From the NCBI GenBank assembly GCA_016787785.1, contig JAEUTO010000006.1, positions 372,001 to 436,000 of the forward strand: 64,000 nucleotides of DNA. The letters run 5' to 3'. The DNA comes from Bacteroidia bacterium (GTDB lineage: Bacteria; Bacteroidota; Bacteroidia; B-17B0; Aurantibacillaceae). The notes beneath the pieces are model-generated. The model did not search any database and was not told the DNA's origin. It saw nothing but the letters and a program-made list of their open reading frames with translations. This document shows, piece by piece, positions 34,898 through 43,737 of the stretch (position 1 is its first letter; each line of letters starts with the position of its first letter). A program made the position numbers and the translations under genes.

Positions 34898-35943
34898 TGA
34901 GTAAAATAAAATTTGCTGTAATTGGGCAAGGACATATTGGTAAACGTCACGCAGAAATGGTTCGCAGAAATCCTGACTGTGAGTTGATAGCGGTGTGCGA
35001 TGAATTGCCAAAAGAAAAATTAGGCATCGAGAATATAAAAGAAAAATTCTATTCTAATATTGATGATCTTTTAGCAGCGCATCCTGAAGTGGAAGTTGTG
35101 AATGTTTGTACACCCAACGGTTTGCACGCTACACACGCTTTAAAAGCGTTGGATGCCAACAAACATGTTGTTGTAGAAAAACCCATGGCGTTAACCAAAG
35201 CCGATTGCGAAAAAATAATCTTCAACGCTTTACATCACGACAAAATTGTTTTTTGTGTAATGCAAAATCGCTACTCGCCGCCAAGCGTTTGGTTAAAAGA
35301 AGTGGTTGAGAAAAAGATCATTGGTGATATTTATATGGTGCAATTAAATTGTTACTGGAACCGAGATGAGCGTTACTATAAACCGGGCAACTGGAAAGGT
35401 ACACAGGATCTTGACGGAGGAACCTTATTTACACAGTTCAGTCACTGGATCGACATTATGTACTGGGTATTTGGTGATATTACAAACATACAAGCAAAAT
35501 TTGCCGATTTTAATCATAAAGAAACAACTGCTTTTGAAGATAGTGGTTTTGTAAGTTTTGATTTTGTGAATGGGGGAATGGGTTGTGTAAATTACTCAAC
35601 TTCTGTTTGGGAAAAAAACCTTGAATCGTCTTTAACAATAGTTGGAAGTAACGGAAGTGTTAAAGTTGGCGGACAATATATGGATCAGATCGAGGTTTGT
35701 AACATAAAAGATTATACAATGCCTAAATTACAAGATACAAATCCAGCTAATGATTATGGTGCTTACAAGGGCTCTGCAAACAATCATCATAATGTTATAG
35801 AAAATGTTGTAGATACCTTAAGAGGAAAAAATAAGATATCTACAAATGCATTGGAAGGATTAAAAGTGGTTGATATTATCGAGCGTATTTATGCTCTTAG
35901 ACCCGCAAACGTTATTAAATCAGCTAAAGAAATTACAGTTTAA
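34897..35943 (+). CDS. Gfo/Idh/MocA-family oxidoreductase (WbpB-like)
   Basis: The 348-residue NAD(P)-dependent dehydrogenase has a Rossmann start IKFAVIGQGHIGKRHAEMV, and the active-site Lys in VVEKPMALTKADC. The family member WbpB/WlbA oxidises the 3-hydroxyl of UDP-N-acetylglucosaminuronate, and it is usually encoded next to WbpD as here. The WbpE-like aminotransferase that would follow it is not in this operon. Overlaps the acetyltransferase stop by one base and precedes the UDP-sugar dehydrogenase by 9 bases. Confidence 0.88.
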   Translation: MSKIKFAVIGQGHIGKRHAEMVRRNPDCELIAVCDELPKEKLGIENIKEKFYSNIDDLLAAHPEVEVVNVCTPNGLHATHALKALDANKHVVVEKPMALTKADCEKIIFNALHHDKIVFCVMQNRYSPPSVWLKEVVEKKIIGDIYMVQLNCYWNRDERYYKPGNWKGTQDLDGGTLFTQFSHWIDIMYWVFGDITNIQAKFADFNHKETTAFEDSGFVSFDFVNGGMGCVNYSTSVWEKNLESSLTIVGSNGSVKVGGQYMDQIEVCNIKDYTMPKLQDTNPANDYGAYKGSANNHHNVIENVVDTLRGKNKISTNALEGLKVVDIIERIYALRPANVIKSAKEITV

Positions 35944-35952
35944 AAATAATAT

Positions 35953-37245
35953 ATGAGTATTTACAAAAAGATCTTAGAAAAGAACGCTACAGTTGCAGTG
36001 ATTGGACTGGGTTATGTTGGTTTACCAATTGCTTTGGCCTTTGCTAAAAAAATAAAAGTAATTGGTTTTGATATTAACGAAAAGCGCGTTAATATGATGA
36101 AGAAAGGTATAGACCCGAGCCAGGAATTGGATAAGAAAGAGTTCGCAAATTCGGATATTACCTTTACTCATAAATTAGAAGATCTTAAAAAAGCTAACTT
36201 TTTTATAATTGCTGTACCAACACCAATTGATGAGCATAATTTACCCGATCTAAAACCGTTGATAGGTGCATCAACTACGGTTGGTAAAGTGCTTAAAAAA
36301 GGAGATTACGTGGTTTATGAATCTACCGTTTATCCCGGTTGTACCGAAGAAGATTGCATTCCAGTTTTGGAGGCGCATTCAGGTTTAAAATTTGTAAAGG
36401 ACTTTAAGGTTGGTTATTCGCCGGAGCGCATTAATCCGGGAGATAAAGAACATACCATTACAAAAATTTTAAAAATAGTTTCGGGTTGCGATAAAGAAAG
36501 TTTAGACAATATTGCAAAGGTTTATGAAATAATTGTAGAGCCCGGAACGCACCGCGCATCAAGCATTAAAGTGGCAGAGGCTGCAAAAATTATTGAGAAC
36601 ACGCAACGTGATGTAAATATTGCTTTGATGAATGAGTTATCTATTATTTTTTCACGTATTGGAATAAATACTTATGACGTTTTAGAAGCTGCAGGTACAA
36701 AATGGAATTTTTTAAAGTTTTCGCCGGGTTTAGTTGGTGGACACTGTATTGGTGTCGATCCATATTACTTAACTTACAAGGCAGAAGAAATGGGATACCA
36801 TGCGCGTGTTATTAATAGCGGACGTTATGTGAACGATAGCATGGGTTTTTACGTTGCCAAGACTTGCGTTAAACGCATTATTGCTGCGGGAAAAAACCTT
36901 TCCAAATCAAAAGTATTAGTTATGGGTGCAACCTTTAAGGAAGATGTAAGTGATATTCGTAACTCTAAAGTAGCAGATATAGTAAAAGAATTAAAATCGT
37001 TTGGCGTAAAGGTAGATATTATCGATCCGCATGCTGATAGCGATGAATTAAAACACGAATATGGTTTTGGTTTAAATAAATTAAGCAAAGGGTATGATGG
37101 CGTTATTGTTGCAGTAAATCATAAAGAATATAAAGCGCTCGACGAGAAATATTTCAAAAAAATACTTTCAGCTAAAGGTATTTTGGTGGATGTAAAAGGA
37201 ATGTACAAGGATAAAATTAAAGGCTTAACATATTGGAGTCTTTAG
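35953..37245 (+). CDS. UDP-N-acetylhexosamine 6-dehydrogenase (WbpA/WbpO/TviB type)
   Basis: The enzyme oxidises a UDP-N-acetyl sugar to its uronic acid with two NAD+. The 430-residue length is typical. It has a Rossmann motif (VAVIGLGYVGLPIALAF), YESTVYPGCTEED, YSPERINPGD, and the catalytic C265 in LVGGHCIGVDPYYLTYKAE. The phrase YKAEEMGYHARVINSGR is characteristic of the WbpO/TviB/WbpA group rather than UDP-glucose dehydrogenase. It supplies the uronic acid used by the two preceding genes. Confidence 0.9.
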   Translation: MSIYKKILEKNATVAVIGLGYVGLPIALAFAKKIKVIGFDINEKRVNMMKKGIDPSQELDKKEFANSDITFTHKLEDLKKANFFIIAVPTPIDEHNLPDLKPLIGASTTVGKVLKKGDYVVYESTVYPGCTEEDCIPVLEAHSGLKFVKDFKVGYSPERINPGDKEHTITKILKIVSGCDKESLDNIAKVYEIIVEPGTHRASSIKVAEAAKIIENTQRDVNIALMNELSIIFSRIGINTYDVLEAAGTKWNFLKFSPGLVGGHCIGVDPYYLTYKAEEMGYHARVINSGRYVNDSMGFYVAKTCVKRIIAAGKNLSKSKVLVMGATFKEDVSDIRNSKVADIVKELKSFGVKVDIIDPHADSDELKHEYGFGLNKLSKGYDGVIVAVNHKEYKALDEKYFKKILSAKGILVDVKGMYKDKIKGLTYWSL

Positions 37246-37270
37246 AATTTTAAATTAAAAACTATTTCGG

Positions 37271-38323
37271 ATGAAAATTCTTATAACAGGTGGCGCAGGT
37301 TTTATTGGTTCGCATGTAGTACGATTATTTGTAAACAAGTACCCAAATTACACTATCCATAATTTAGATAAACTAACGTATGCCGGTAACCTGGCAAACC
37401 TTACGGATATTGAGAAAAAGCCCAATTATAAATTTATAAAGGGAGACATTGTTGACGCGAAATTTATTAACGAATTATTTAATAAAGAAGAATACAATGC
37501 AGTTATTCATTTAGCGGCCGAAAGTCATGTTGATAGAAGCATTACCAATCCATTAGAGTTTGTGATGACAAACGTAATTGGCACGGTTAATTTATTAAAT
37601 GCTGCTAAAGAATTGTATAAGAAGGATAATACAAAGTTTACAAAATTCTATCATGTTAGTACCGATGAGGTGTATGGTGCTTTGGGAGAAACAGGTATGT
37701 TCACCGAAGAAACCTCTTACGACCCACACAGCCCTTACTCAGCCTCAAAAGCAAGCAGCGATCATTTTGTACGTGCTTATCATGATACTTACGGATTACC
37801 GGTTGTTATTTCTAATTGCAGTAATAATTACGGACCAAATCATTTCCCTGAAAAATTAATTCCACTTTGTATTTACAATATTAAGAACAACAGACCTTTG
37901 CCAATTTACGGCAAAGGCGAGAACGTTAGAGATTGGTTATTTGTTGAAGATCATGCAGTAGCAATTGATACAATTTTTAATAAAGCAAAACTAGGAAGCA
38001 CTTATAATATTGGTGGTCATAACGAGTGGACCAACATAGATGTTATTCGTTTACTTTGCAAAATAATGGATAAGAAGTTAGATCGTCCTGAAGGAACCAA
38101 CGAAAAGTTGATCACATTTGTGAAAGACCGTGCCGGTCACGATCTGCGCTACGCCATTGATGCCAGTAAGTTAAAGAATGATCTTGGTTGGGTGCCATCG
38201 GTTACTTTTGAGCAAGGGTTAGATCGTACGGTAGATTGGTATTTAAATAACCAGGAATGGTTAAACAATGTTACCTCGGGTAATTACGCTAAGTATTACG
38301 AAGAGCAGTACGTGAAACGTTAA
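37271..38323 (+). CDS. rfbB: dTDP-glucose 4,6-dehydratase
   Basis: The short-chain dehydrogenase converts dTDP-glucose to dTDP-4-keto-6-deoxyglucose, the entry to rhamnose and other deoxysugars. It is 350 residues long. Motifs are GGAGFIGSHV at the NAD site, STDEVYGALG, the catalytic YSASKASSDH, and NCSNNYGPNHFPEKLIPL. It is the last gene of the nucleotide-sugar operon, and its stop overlaps the convergent secreted-protein gene by 4 bases. The other rhamnose genes (rfbA, rfbC, rfbD) are not in the window. Confidence 0.93.
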   Translation: MKILITGGAGFIGSHVVRLFVNKYPNYTIHNLDKLTYAGNLANLTDIEKKPNYKFIKGDIVDAKFINELFNKEEYNAVIHLAAESHVDRSITNPLEFVMTNVIGTVNLLNAAKELYKKDNTKFTKFYHVSTDEVYGALGETGMFTEETSYDPHSPYSASKASSDHFVRAYHDTYGLPVVISNCSNNYGPNHFPEKLIPLCIYNIKNNRPLPIYGKGENVRDWLFVEDHAVAIDTIFNKAKLGSTYNIGGHNEWTNIDVIRLLCKIMDKKLDRPEGTNEKLITFVKDRAGHDLRYAIDASKLKNDLGWVPSVTFEQGLDRTVDWYLNNQEWLNNVTSGNYAKYYEEQYVKR

Positions 38324-39069
38324 TCCATTTTCACCTCGTTAAATTTTTTCGGATCAAAAAGATCGGCGCTTAATGTTTTTGGAAATTTTATGTCGAAATA
38401 ATTTTCTTTCATTACTAAAATGCCGTCTTGTTTGAACGAAACAGTTTTAGCAACCCAATAATTTTTTATTTTTTCGTAGTTACTAAACACACAATCGTTA
38501 ACACCTTTACCTTGTTTGTAAATAATACGATGCAGATACATGCGCTCGGCATCTATCCAAAATTGATTGCTGGTGCTATCATTCTTATCGGCGCCTACCA
38601 CGTAAACTTTTCTTCCATCAAAAATATCTTCGCGTGTTTTGGTTAAATTGTAGCCTAAGGAGTCAAATAAATGCGCAGTCACTTCAGGTTTTAAAAAGTA
38701 AACATCAAAGGCTGCAATTAAAAGATCGTGAATTCTTGGTTTCGCAACAGGTTCTTTACCCTCTGCAAAGCCATACACCATATGGTTTGTAAACAACGCA
38801 CCATCTTTAGAATCTTTGGTTTTAAACTTAATTAATAACTTTCCCGGAAAGGTGGCGGCCTCGTGCCACACCTCCATTTTTTCTTCTTTACCATCTTTGT
38901 AAAAATGCGATTCCTGGCTAAATGTAAAATATTTATACCATTTGCCGCCCGCGTAAGCCTTATGCATAGCGGTAACTACATCATTGCCGTTTTTAAAAGT
39001 GGTTTTTGTTTGCGATTGGATAGTTAATCCAATGCTCAAAAATAGTAGTGAGGTAAAAAAGAATTTCAT
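38320..39069 (-). CDS. Secreted LolA-like/DUF6503-type protein
   Basis: The 249-residue periplasmic protein has a signal peptide MKFFFTSLLFLSIGLTIQSQ. The domain has the half-barrel pattern of LolA/outer-membrane-lipoprotein-sorting-like proteins: WYKYFTFSQESHFYKDG, WHEAATFPGKLLIKF, FDGRKVYVVGA, SNQFWIDAERMYLHRIIY, and KNYWVAKTVSFKQDG. Whether it handles lipid or lipoprotein is unknown. It follows the lipoprotein gene at 39091 by 21 bases on the same strand. Confidence 0.78.
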   Translation of the reverse strand: MKFFFTSLLFLSIGLTIQSQTKTTFKNGNDVVTAMHKAYAGGKWYKYFTFSQESHFYKDGKEEKMEVWHEAATFPGKLLIKFKTKDSKDGALFTNHMVYGFAEGKEPVAKPRIHDLLIAAFDVYFLKPEVTAHLFDSLGYNLTKTREDIFDGRKVYVVGADKNDSTSNQFWIDAERMYLHRIIYKQGKGVNDCVFSNYEKIKNYWVAKTVSFKQDGILVMKENYFDIKFPKTLSADLFDPKKFNEVKMD

Positions 39070-39090
39070 AACAAGAAGTTAAAGAATTAT

Positions 39091-39582
39091 TTACTCTAAC
39101 TCTAATTGCAAATCACAGGTTATTTCGCTTTTACCTTTCTTATCCCACACTTTTGATTTCCAGGTAAAGATCTCGCCTTTCTCGTAGCCACCGGCAGGGG
39201 CAGTAAAATCGATCGATAAGGCTTGTTTTACCAAAGCAACATCAACACCTGTTGAATCGTATGAGGTGAAAAGATCTGCCATATCCAAAACAGTTTTTCC
39301 CTTAGAGTCGGTAACTAAAATAGAAGCTCCCGGGTAGGCTTTGCCCTCTAGTTCTGTAAATCCGCCAATATCGGCAAATACTAAAGAAATGACTTTTCCT
39401 GGCTGTATTTTAACATCTGTGGTTTTTTTGCTGTCTTTTACCAGATAAGCGTCGCCTACAGTAAAGCCATTGTATTTGGTGGTTAAACCCGACATCAGAT
39501 CTTTTTTAACGCCTACCGAACAGGCAAAAACCAGCATTAATGCAGTTATTGCAAGGATTGCTTTAATTTTAGTTCTTTTCAT
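39091..39582 (-). CDS. Lipoprotein, unknown function
   Basis: The 163-residue protein has a lipobox LVFAC (Cys21). The mature part is beta-rich with strands GKVISLVFADIGGF, SILVTDSKGKTVLDMAD and KSEITCDLQLELE, resembling a small Ig-like or C2-like fold, but I do not recognise the family. It is probably the first gene of a two-gene transcript with the LolA-like protein. Confidence 0.75.
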   Translation of the reverse strand: MKRTKIKAILAITALMLVFACSVGVKKDLMSGLTTKYNGFTVGDAYLVKDSKKTTDVKIQPGKVISLVFADIGGFTELEGKAYPGASILVTDSKGKTVLDMADLFTSYDSTGVDVALVKQALSIDFTAPAGGYEKGEIFTWKSKVWDKKGKSEITCDLQLELE

Positions 39583-39679
39583 TTTATTAAGTTTTAAATT
39601 AATATTAGAGGTAAGATAATACTAGTGTAAGGTAAACAATATTTTTTATTATCTGTGCGCAATATTTCCCTAAAATATT

Positions 39680-39709
39680 TTTGCCATTCCAGCCAATCTA
39701 TTATATTTG
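39680..39709 (+). promoter_or_regulatory. Bacteroidota housekeeping promoter for the fused E1 gene
   Basis: TTTG (39680-39683), an 18-base spacer and TATATTTG (39702-39709) match the TTTG/TAnnTTTG consensus closely. The predicted transcription start lies about 10-12 bases before the ATG. Confidence 0.78.
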
Positions 39710-39726
39710 TGTATTAAGGATTTATA

Positions 39727-42135
39727 ATGGGAAAAGAAGATAGCGCGGTAACTGCGGGTAATTTGAGTTTTGAGGATTTCAAGAAAATTGTTCTTGCGGA
39801 TTTTAAATTAGCTAACGAAAGTAGGCAGGCAAGTTTATTAGGAAGAAAAGAAGTTCTTACGGGAAAGGCAAAATTCGGAATATTTGGAGACGGAAAAGAA
39901 GTGGCACAAATTGCCATGAGCAAAGTATTTCAAAACGGAGATTTCAGAAGTGGTTATTACCGCGATCAAACTTTTATGTTAAGCATTAATGCCATTACGC
40001 TGCAACAATGGTTTGCAGGCTTGTACGGGCATACGGATCTTACGTTGGAGCCGATGAGTGCTGGCCGTCAAATGGGCGGGCACTTTGCCACACATAGTTT
40101 AAATGAAGATGGTTCTTTTAAAGCACTTAAAGATCAAAAAAATTCAAGCAGCGATATTTCTCCTACAGGCTCGCAAATGCCGCGTTTGTTAGGCTTGGCT
40201 TATGCATCACATTTTTATAAAATAAATAAAGACCTTCACAAAGCGCCATTTGATACGTACAGCAACAAAGGTAACGAAGTTGCTTTTGGCACCATTGGTG
40301 ACGCTTCTACAAGTGAAGGCTTGTTTTGGGAAACCATCAACGCAGCAGGCGTACTCCAAGTACCAATGTTAATGAGCGTTTGGGATGACGGGCACGGTAT
40401 CTCGGTACCAAAAAAATATCAAACTACCAAAGAGAGTATCAGCGAAGTACTGAAAGGCTTTCAACGCGATAACAACGGGAAGGGCTTTGAAATATTTAAA
40501 ACAAAAGGCTGGGATTATGCGCATTTATGCGAAACTTATGCAAAAGCCATTAAGGTTTGTCGTGAAGAACATGTGCCTGTTTTAGTGCACGTTGAAGAAG
40601 TAACACAGCCGCAAGGCCATAGCACCAGCGGATCGCATGAGCGTTACAAAAGTAAGGAACGTTTGCAATGGGAAACTGATTTTGACTGCATTAAACAAAT
40701 GCGTGAGTGGATACTTAGTAATGCTTTAGCAAACGAAGCAGAATTAACTAAAATAGAGGAAGATGCAAAAGAGGCTGTTAAGCTTGCAAAAACAGCAGCA
40801 TGGAATGATTATTTAACGCCAATAAAAAATGAAGTTGCAGAAGTAAGTGCTTTGTTCGAAGAAATTGGCGGCGATGATATTCAGGCAATAAAAAGAGAAT
40901 TACAAAGTATTAAAGAACCTATAAGACGAGAAGTTCATGTAGCTGTAAAAAGTGTTTTACGTTTAACCGTAAACAACCCTTCTGGCGCAAGAGAAAATTT
41001 AATTAAGTGGTTACAAAATTCCAGAGAAATAAATAACGATCGCTTTAGCTCGCATTTGTACTCCCAATCGCCAATACAAATAAAAAATATTTTAGCAAAA
41101 GCGGTAGAGTACGCCGAAGATAAACAAATGGATGGACGCGAAATTTTGCGCGACAATTTTGATGCTATACTTTCAAAATATCCTGAGGTAATGATCTTTG
41201 GAGAAGACTCGGGAAAAATTGGCGGCGTAAACCAAGGCCTTGAAGGATTACAATTAAAATTTGGCGAACACCGTGTATTTGATACCGGTATTCGTGAAGC
41301 AACTATTATGGGTCAGGCTATAGGCCTTGCTATGAGAGGTTTGCGTCCAATAGCCGAAATTCAATATCTTGACTACTTGTTATATGCTTTACAGTTAATG
41401 AGCGATGATCTTGCTACCGTGCAATGGCGTACCAAGGGCAAACAAAAAGCCCCGGTAATTATTCGCACACGTGGCCATCGTTTAGAGGGTGTTTGGCATA
41501 GTGGTTCGCCAATGGGTATGATCGTTCATGCCTGCCGTGGAATTAATATTTGTGTGCCACGTAACATGACCATTGCTTCAAGTTTTTATAATACATTATT
41601 AGAATCTGACGAACCTGCTTTGGTTATTGAACCATTAAACGCCTATCGTTTAAAAGAAAAATCGCCATCTAATTTTGGCGCTTATAAAACAGCTTTGGGT
41701 ATACCGGAGGTGTTAACTACAGGATCTGATATTACTTTAGTTTCTTACGGCAGCAGTATTCGCGTTGCGCAAGATGCGATCAAAAATTTAGAAAAACATG
41801 GAATCTCTGTTGAATTAATAGATCTTCAAACTTTAATTCCGTTCGATATTCATCATTCGATTGTTGAATCGGTTAAAAAAACAAACCGCTTATTGGTATT
41901 GGATGAGGACGTTTCGGGTGGCGCAAGTTCGTACATCCTTCAAAAAATTGTAGAAGAGCAGGGAGCCTATAAATTCCTCGATTCTGCACCCTTAACACTT
42001 GCTTCTAAAGACCACAGGCCGGCCTATGGCAGTGATGGTGACTACTTTAGTAAGCCAAATTCGGACGACGTTTTTGATACTATTTATAATTTAATGTCAG
42101 AAGTTAATCCAAATCAATATCCAAAAATTTATTAA
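39727..42135 (+). CDS. 2-oxoacid dehydrogenase E1, fused alpha and beta subunits
   Basis: The thiamine-diphosphate-dependent E1 component decarboxylates branched-chain 2-oxoacids (or another 2-oxoacid) for transfer to E2 lipoyl groups. At 802 residues it fuses E1alpha (about 1-380, with DFRSGYYRDQTFML, MSAGRQMGGHF, GDASTSEGLFWETINAAGV at 191 onward) and E1beta (about 465-802, with MIFGEDSGKIGGVNQGLEG, FDTGIREATIMGQAIG, YLDYLLYALQ, DEDVSGGASS). The canonical GDG of the cofactor motif reads GDA. E2 and E3 genes are not in the window. This fused form is common in Bacteroidota, where branched-chain fatty acid precursors are needed. Confidence 0.9.
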   Translation: MGKEDSAVTAGNLSFEDFKKIVLADFKLANESRQASLLGRKEVLTGKAKFGIFGDGKEVAQIAMSKVFQNGDFRSGYYRDQTFMLSINAITLQQWFAGLYGHTDLTLEPMSAGRQMGGHFATHSLNEDGSFKALKDQKNSSSDISPTGSQMPRLLGLAYASHFYKINKDLHKAPFDTYSNKGNEVAFGTIGDASTSEGLFWETINAAGVLQVPMLMSVWDDGHGISVPKKYQTTKESISEVLKGFQRDNNGKGFEIFKTKGWDYAHLCETYAKAIKVCREEHVPVLVHVEEVTQPQGHSTSGSHERYKSKERLQWETDFDCIKQMREWILSNALANEAELTKIEEDAKEAVKLAKTAAWNDYLTPIKNEVAEVSALFEEIGGDDIQAIKRELQSIKEPIRREVHVAVKSVLRLTVNNPSGARENLIKWLQNSREINNDRFSSHLYSQSPIQIKNILAKAVEYAEDKQMDGREILRDNFDAILSKYPEVMIFGEDSGKIGGVNQGLEGLQLKFGEHRVFDTGIREATIMGQAIGLAMRGLRPIAEIQYLDYLLYALQLMSDDLATVQWRTKGKQKAPVIIRTRGHRLEGVWHSGSPMGMIVHACRGINICVPRNMTIASSFYNTLLESDEPALVIEPLNAYRLKEKSPSNFGAYKTALGIPEVLTTGSDITLVSYGSSIRVAQDAIKNLEKHGISVELIDLQTLIPFDIHHSIVESVKKTNRLLVLDEDVSGGASSYILQKIVEEQGAYKFLDSAPLTLASKDHRPAYGSDGDYFSKPNSDDVFDTIYNLMSEVNPNQYPKIY

Positions 42136-42197
42136 AAAATTGTAATTTTATCATCTCGGCACGGAAATAGGAGTAAGAGGATAAGTAAAAAAGACAC

Positions 42198-42764
42198 ATG
42201 AAAAAATATATACACACATTGCTACTTTGTTCTTTAATCGCTTTTGGATCTAAAGGTTTTTCACAAACGAAAACGGAAGACGATGCACCTAAAAAGAAAA
42301 ATGAGACCAAGATAACCGAGGTGGTTAATACCGACTCATTGCCCGCCAGCGAATTATTGCAGCGTGCTGTTAATTGGGTAAAACTGGAAAATAACCATTA
42401 TGGCAAAACCTCTGGCGTTACTACCGGGTCAAAAGCAGAGTGCACAGCTACCTTTCCGGTTAAACCAAAAGAACTAAATCCCGAAGTTGATTATACAGGC
42501 AAAATAAGTATGAAAATTGCTATTGAGTGTAAGGATAACAGATACAAATACACCGTTTCAATGATAAAACATATTAGCACGAGTGGCAAAACTTCTGCCG
42601 GCAGTATAGATAATAAAGTGCCTGAGTGCGGCAGTATGGCCATGGGCGATATTGTTTGGAAGAAATTAAAGGGTGAAGCGCTTAAAGATGCAGCTAAAGT
42701 TATTGAAGATCTTAAAGAGGGTATGAAAGTAGGATCAGCCGATGCTGGAAAAGAAGAGTGGTAA
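42198..42764 (+). CDS. Secreted DUF4468-like protein
   Basis: The 188-residue periplasmic protein has a signal peptide ending near GFSQ. A Lys/Glu-rich linker follows, then SLPASELLQRAVNWVKLENNHYGKTSG, a segment typical of the TBP-like DUF4468 fold, and strands KISMKIAIECKDNRYKYTVSMI (read in two parts). No enzymatic motif is present. It converges with the ABC ATPase gene, one base apart. Confidence 0.7.
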   Translation: MKKYIHTLLLCSLIAFGSKGFSQTKTEDDAPKKKNETKITEVVNTDSLPASELLQRAVNWVKLENNHYGKTSGVTTGSKAECTATFPVKPKELNPEVDYTGKISMKIAIECKDNRYKYTVSMIKHISTSGKTSAGSIDNKVPECGSMAMGDIVWKKLKGEALKDAAKVIEDLKEGMKVGSADAGKEEW

Positions 42765-42765
42765 A

Positions 42766-43734
42766 TTAACTTTCAAGTGTAAAATAATATAATTTTTCCT
42801 GTTCTAGTTCTTTATTACCATAAACAATAACAGGGTTCCCGTTTTTTGTTTCTCCTAAAATTTCGAAACACTTTCCGTTAAATGTACAGTTTAAAACCAT
42901 TAGCTGTAATTGCGCGTTACTTTTTTGCGTGCTTAATTTTATCTTATCGGGCCTTACAAAAAGCTTAGAACGTTTTTTTGTTTTCTTCTCAAGATCTTCA
43001 GATTTTATAGCGTTAAACGGACCCAAAAGCCCTGCTAGCTTAGTGTTATTTGGTTTGTAATAGATCTGCCATTTTTCGCCCATTTGCAGAATTCTGCCAT
43101 TATCGAGTACTGCAAGTGTATCAGCATATTTTAATGCTTCCTCAGCTAAGTGAGTAATTAAAATAACCGAGGTGTTATTTTTCTTAACCTCGTTCATAAT
43201 GAACGAAAATAATTCTTCACTTAAAATAGTATCCAGGTTACTAAAAGGTTCATCCAGTAATAATACTTTAGGCATAACAGCTAAGGCTCTGGCAATTGCT
43301 ACCCGCTGCTTTTGACCACTCGATAAAAATCTTGCTTTCGAATTTTTTAAAGCAACAAGATCTAATAATTTTAAAAGTTTAGCCGCTCTTTTTTGTTTTG
43401 AATCGTTCGTGTAACCAATTAATTTGTCAAATATATTTTCTTCAACACTGTGGTTATCCAAAACATAAAAATCCTGGCTTACGAGTTTCATTTCCTCATA
43501 ACCTGGTATTAAATTGTATGAAGGACCAAGCACTTTTTTGCCTTCAAATAACACTTCTCCATCGTGCAGATCTTCCAGGCCATAGATACACTTCATGAGC
43601 GTAGTTTTGCCGCTTCCGCTTTTACCAACCAACGCAAGTATCTCTCCTTCTTTTAATTGAAGTGAAACATTTCTTATCCCCTTAAAATAATTTTGATTGT
43701 TGTAGTTGAACGATATGTTTTTAACCTCTAAGAT
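42766..43734 (-). CDS. ABC transporter ATP-binding protein with TOBE-like domain, no canonical start
   Basis: Cytoplasmic ATPase subunit. Walker A is GKSGSGKTT, the signature FLSSGQKQRVAIARAL, Walker B VLLLDEPFSNLD and the H-loop ILITHLAEEAL. A C-terminal region (FVRPDKIKLSTQ and NCTFNGKCFEILGE) resembles the TOBE domain of PotA/FbpC-type importers. The frame continues upstream of Walker A as LEVKNISFNYNNQNYFKGI and VSLQLKEGEILALVG, clearly family sequence, back to the in-frame TAA of the preceding gene. This part contains no ATG, GTG or TTG except a TTG at 43632, which would delete the first strand and the A-loop aromatic. I place the start at the near-cognate ATC. No permease gene adjoins. 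Confidence 0.75.
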   Translation of the reverse strand: MLEVKNISFNYNNQNYFKGIRNVSLQLKEGEILALVGKSGSGKTTLMKCIYGLEDLHDGEVLFEGKKVLGPSYNLIPGYEEMKLVSQDFYVLDNHSVEENIFDKLIGYTNDSKQKRAAKLLKLLDLVALKNSKARFLSSGQKQRVAIARALAVMPKVLLLDEPFSNLDTILSEELFSFIMNEVKKNNTSVILITHLAEEALKYADTLAVLDNGRILQMGEKWQIYYKPNNTKLAGLLGPFNAIKSEDLEKKTKKRSKLFVRPDKIKLSTQKSNAQLQLMVLNCTFNGKCFEILGETKNGNPVIVYGNKELEQEKLYYFTLES

Positions 43735-43737
43735 AAC

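Noticed and set aside
43630-43632. TTG as the start of the ABC ATPase
   Set aside because: It would begin one residue before the Walker A region and discard about 35 residues of clear family sequence, including the first strand and the aromatic A-loop segment.
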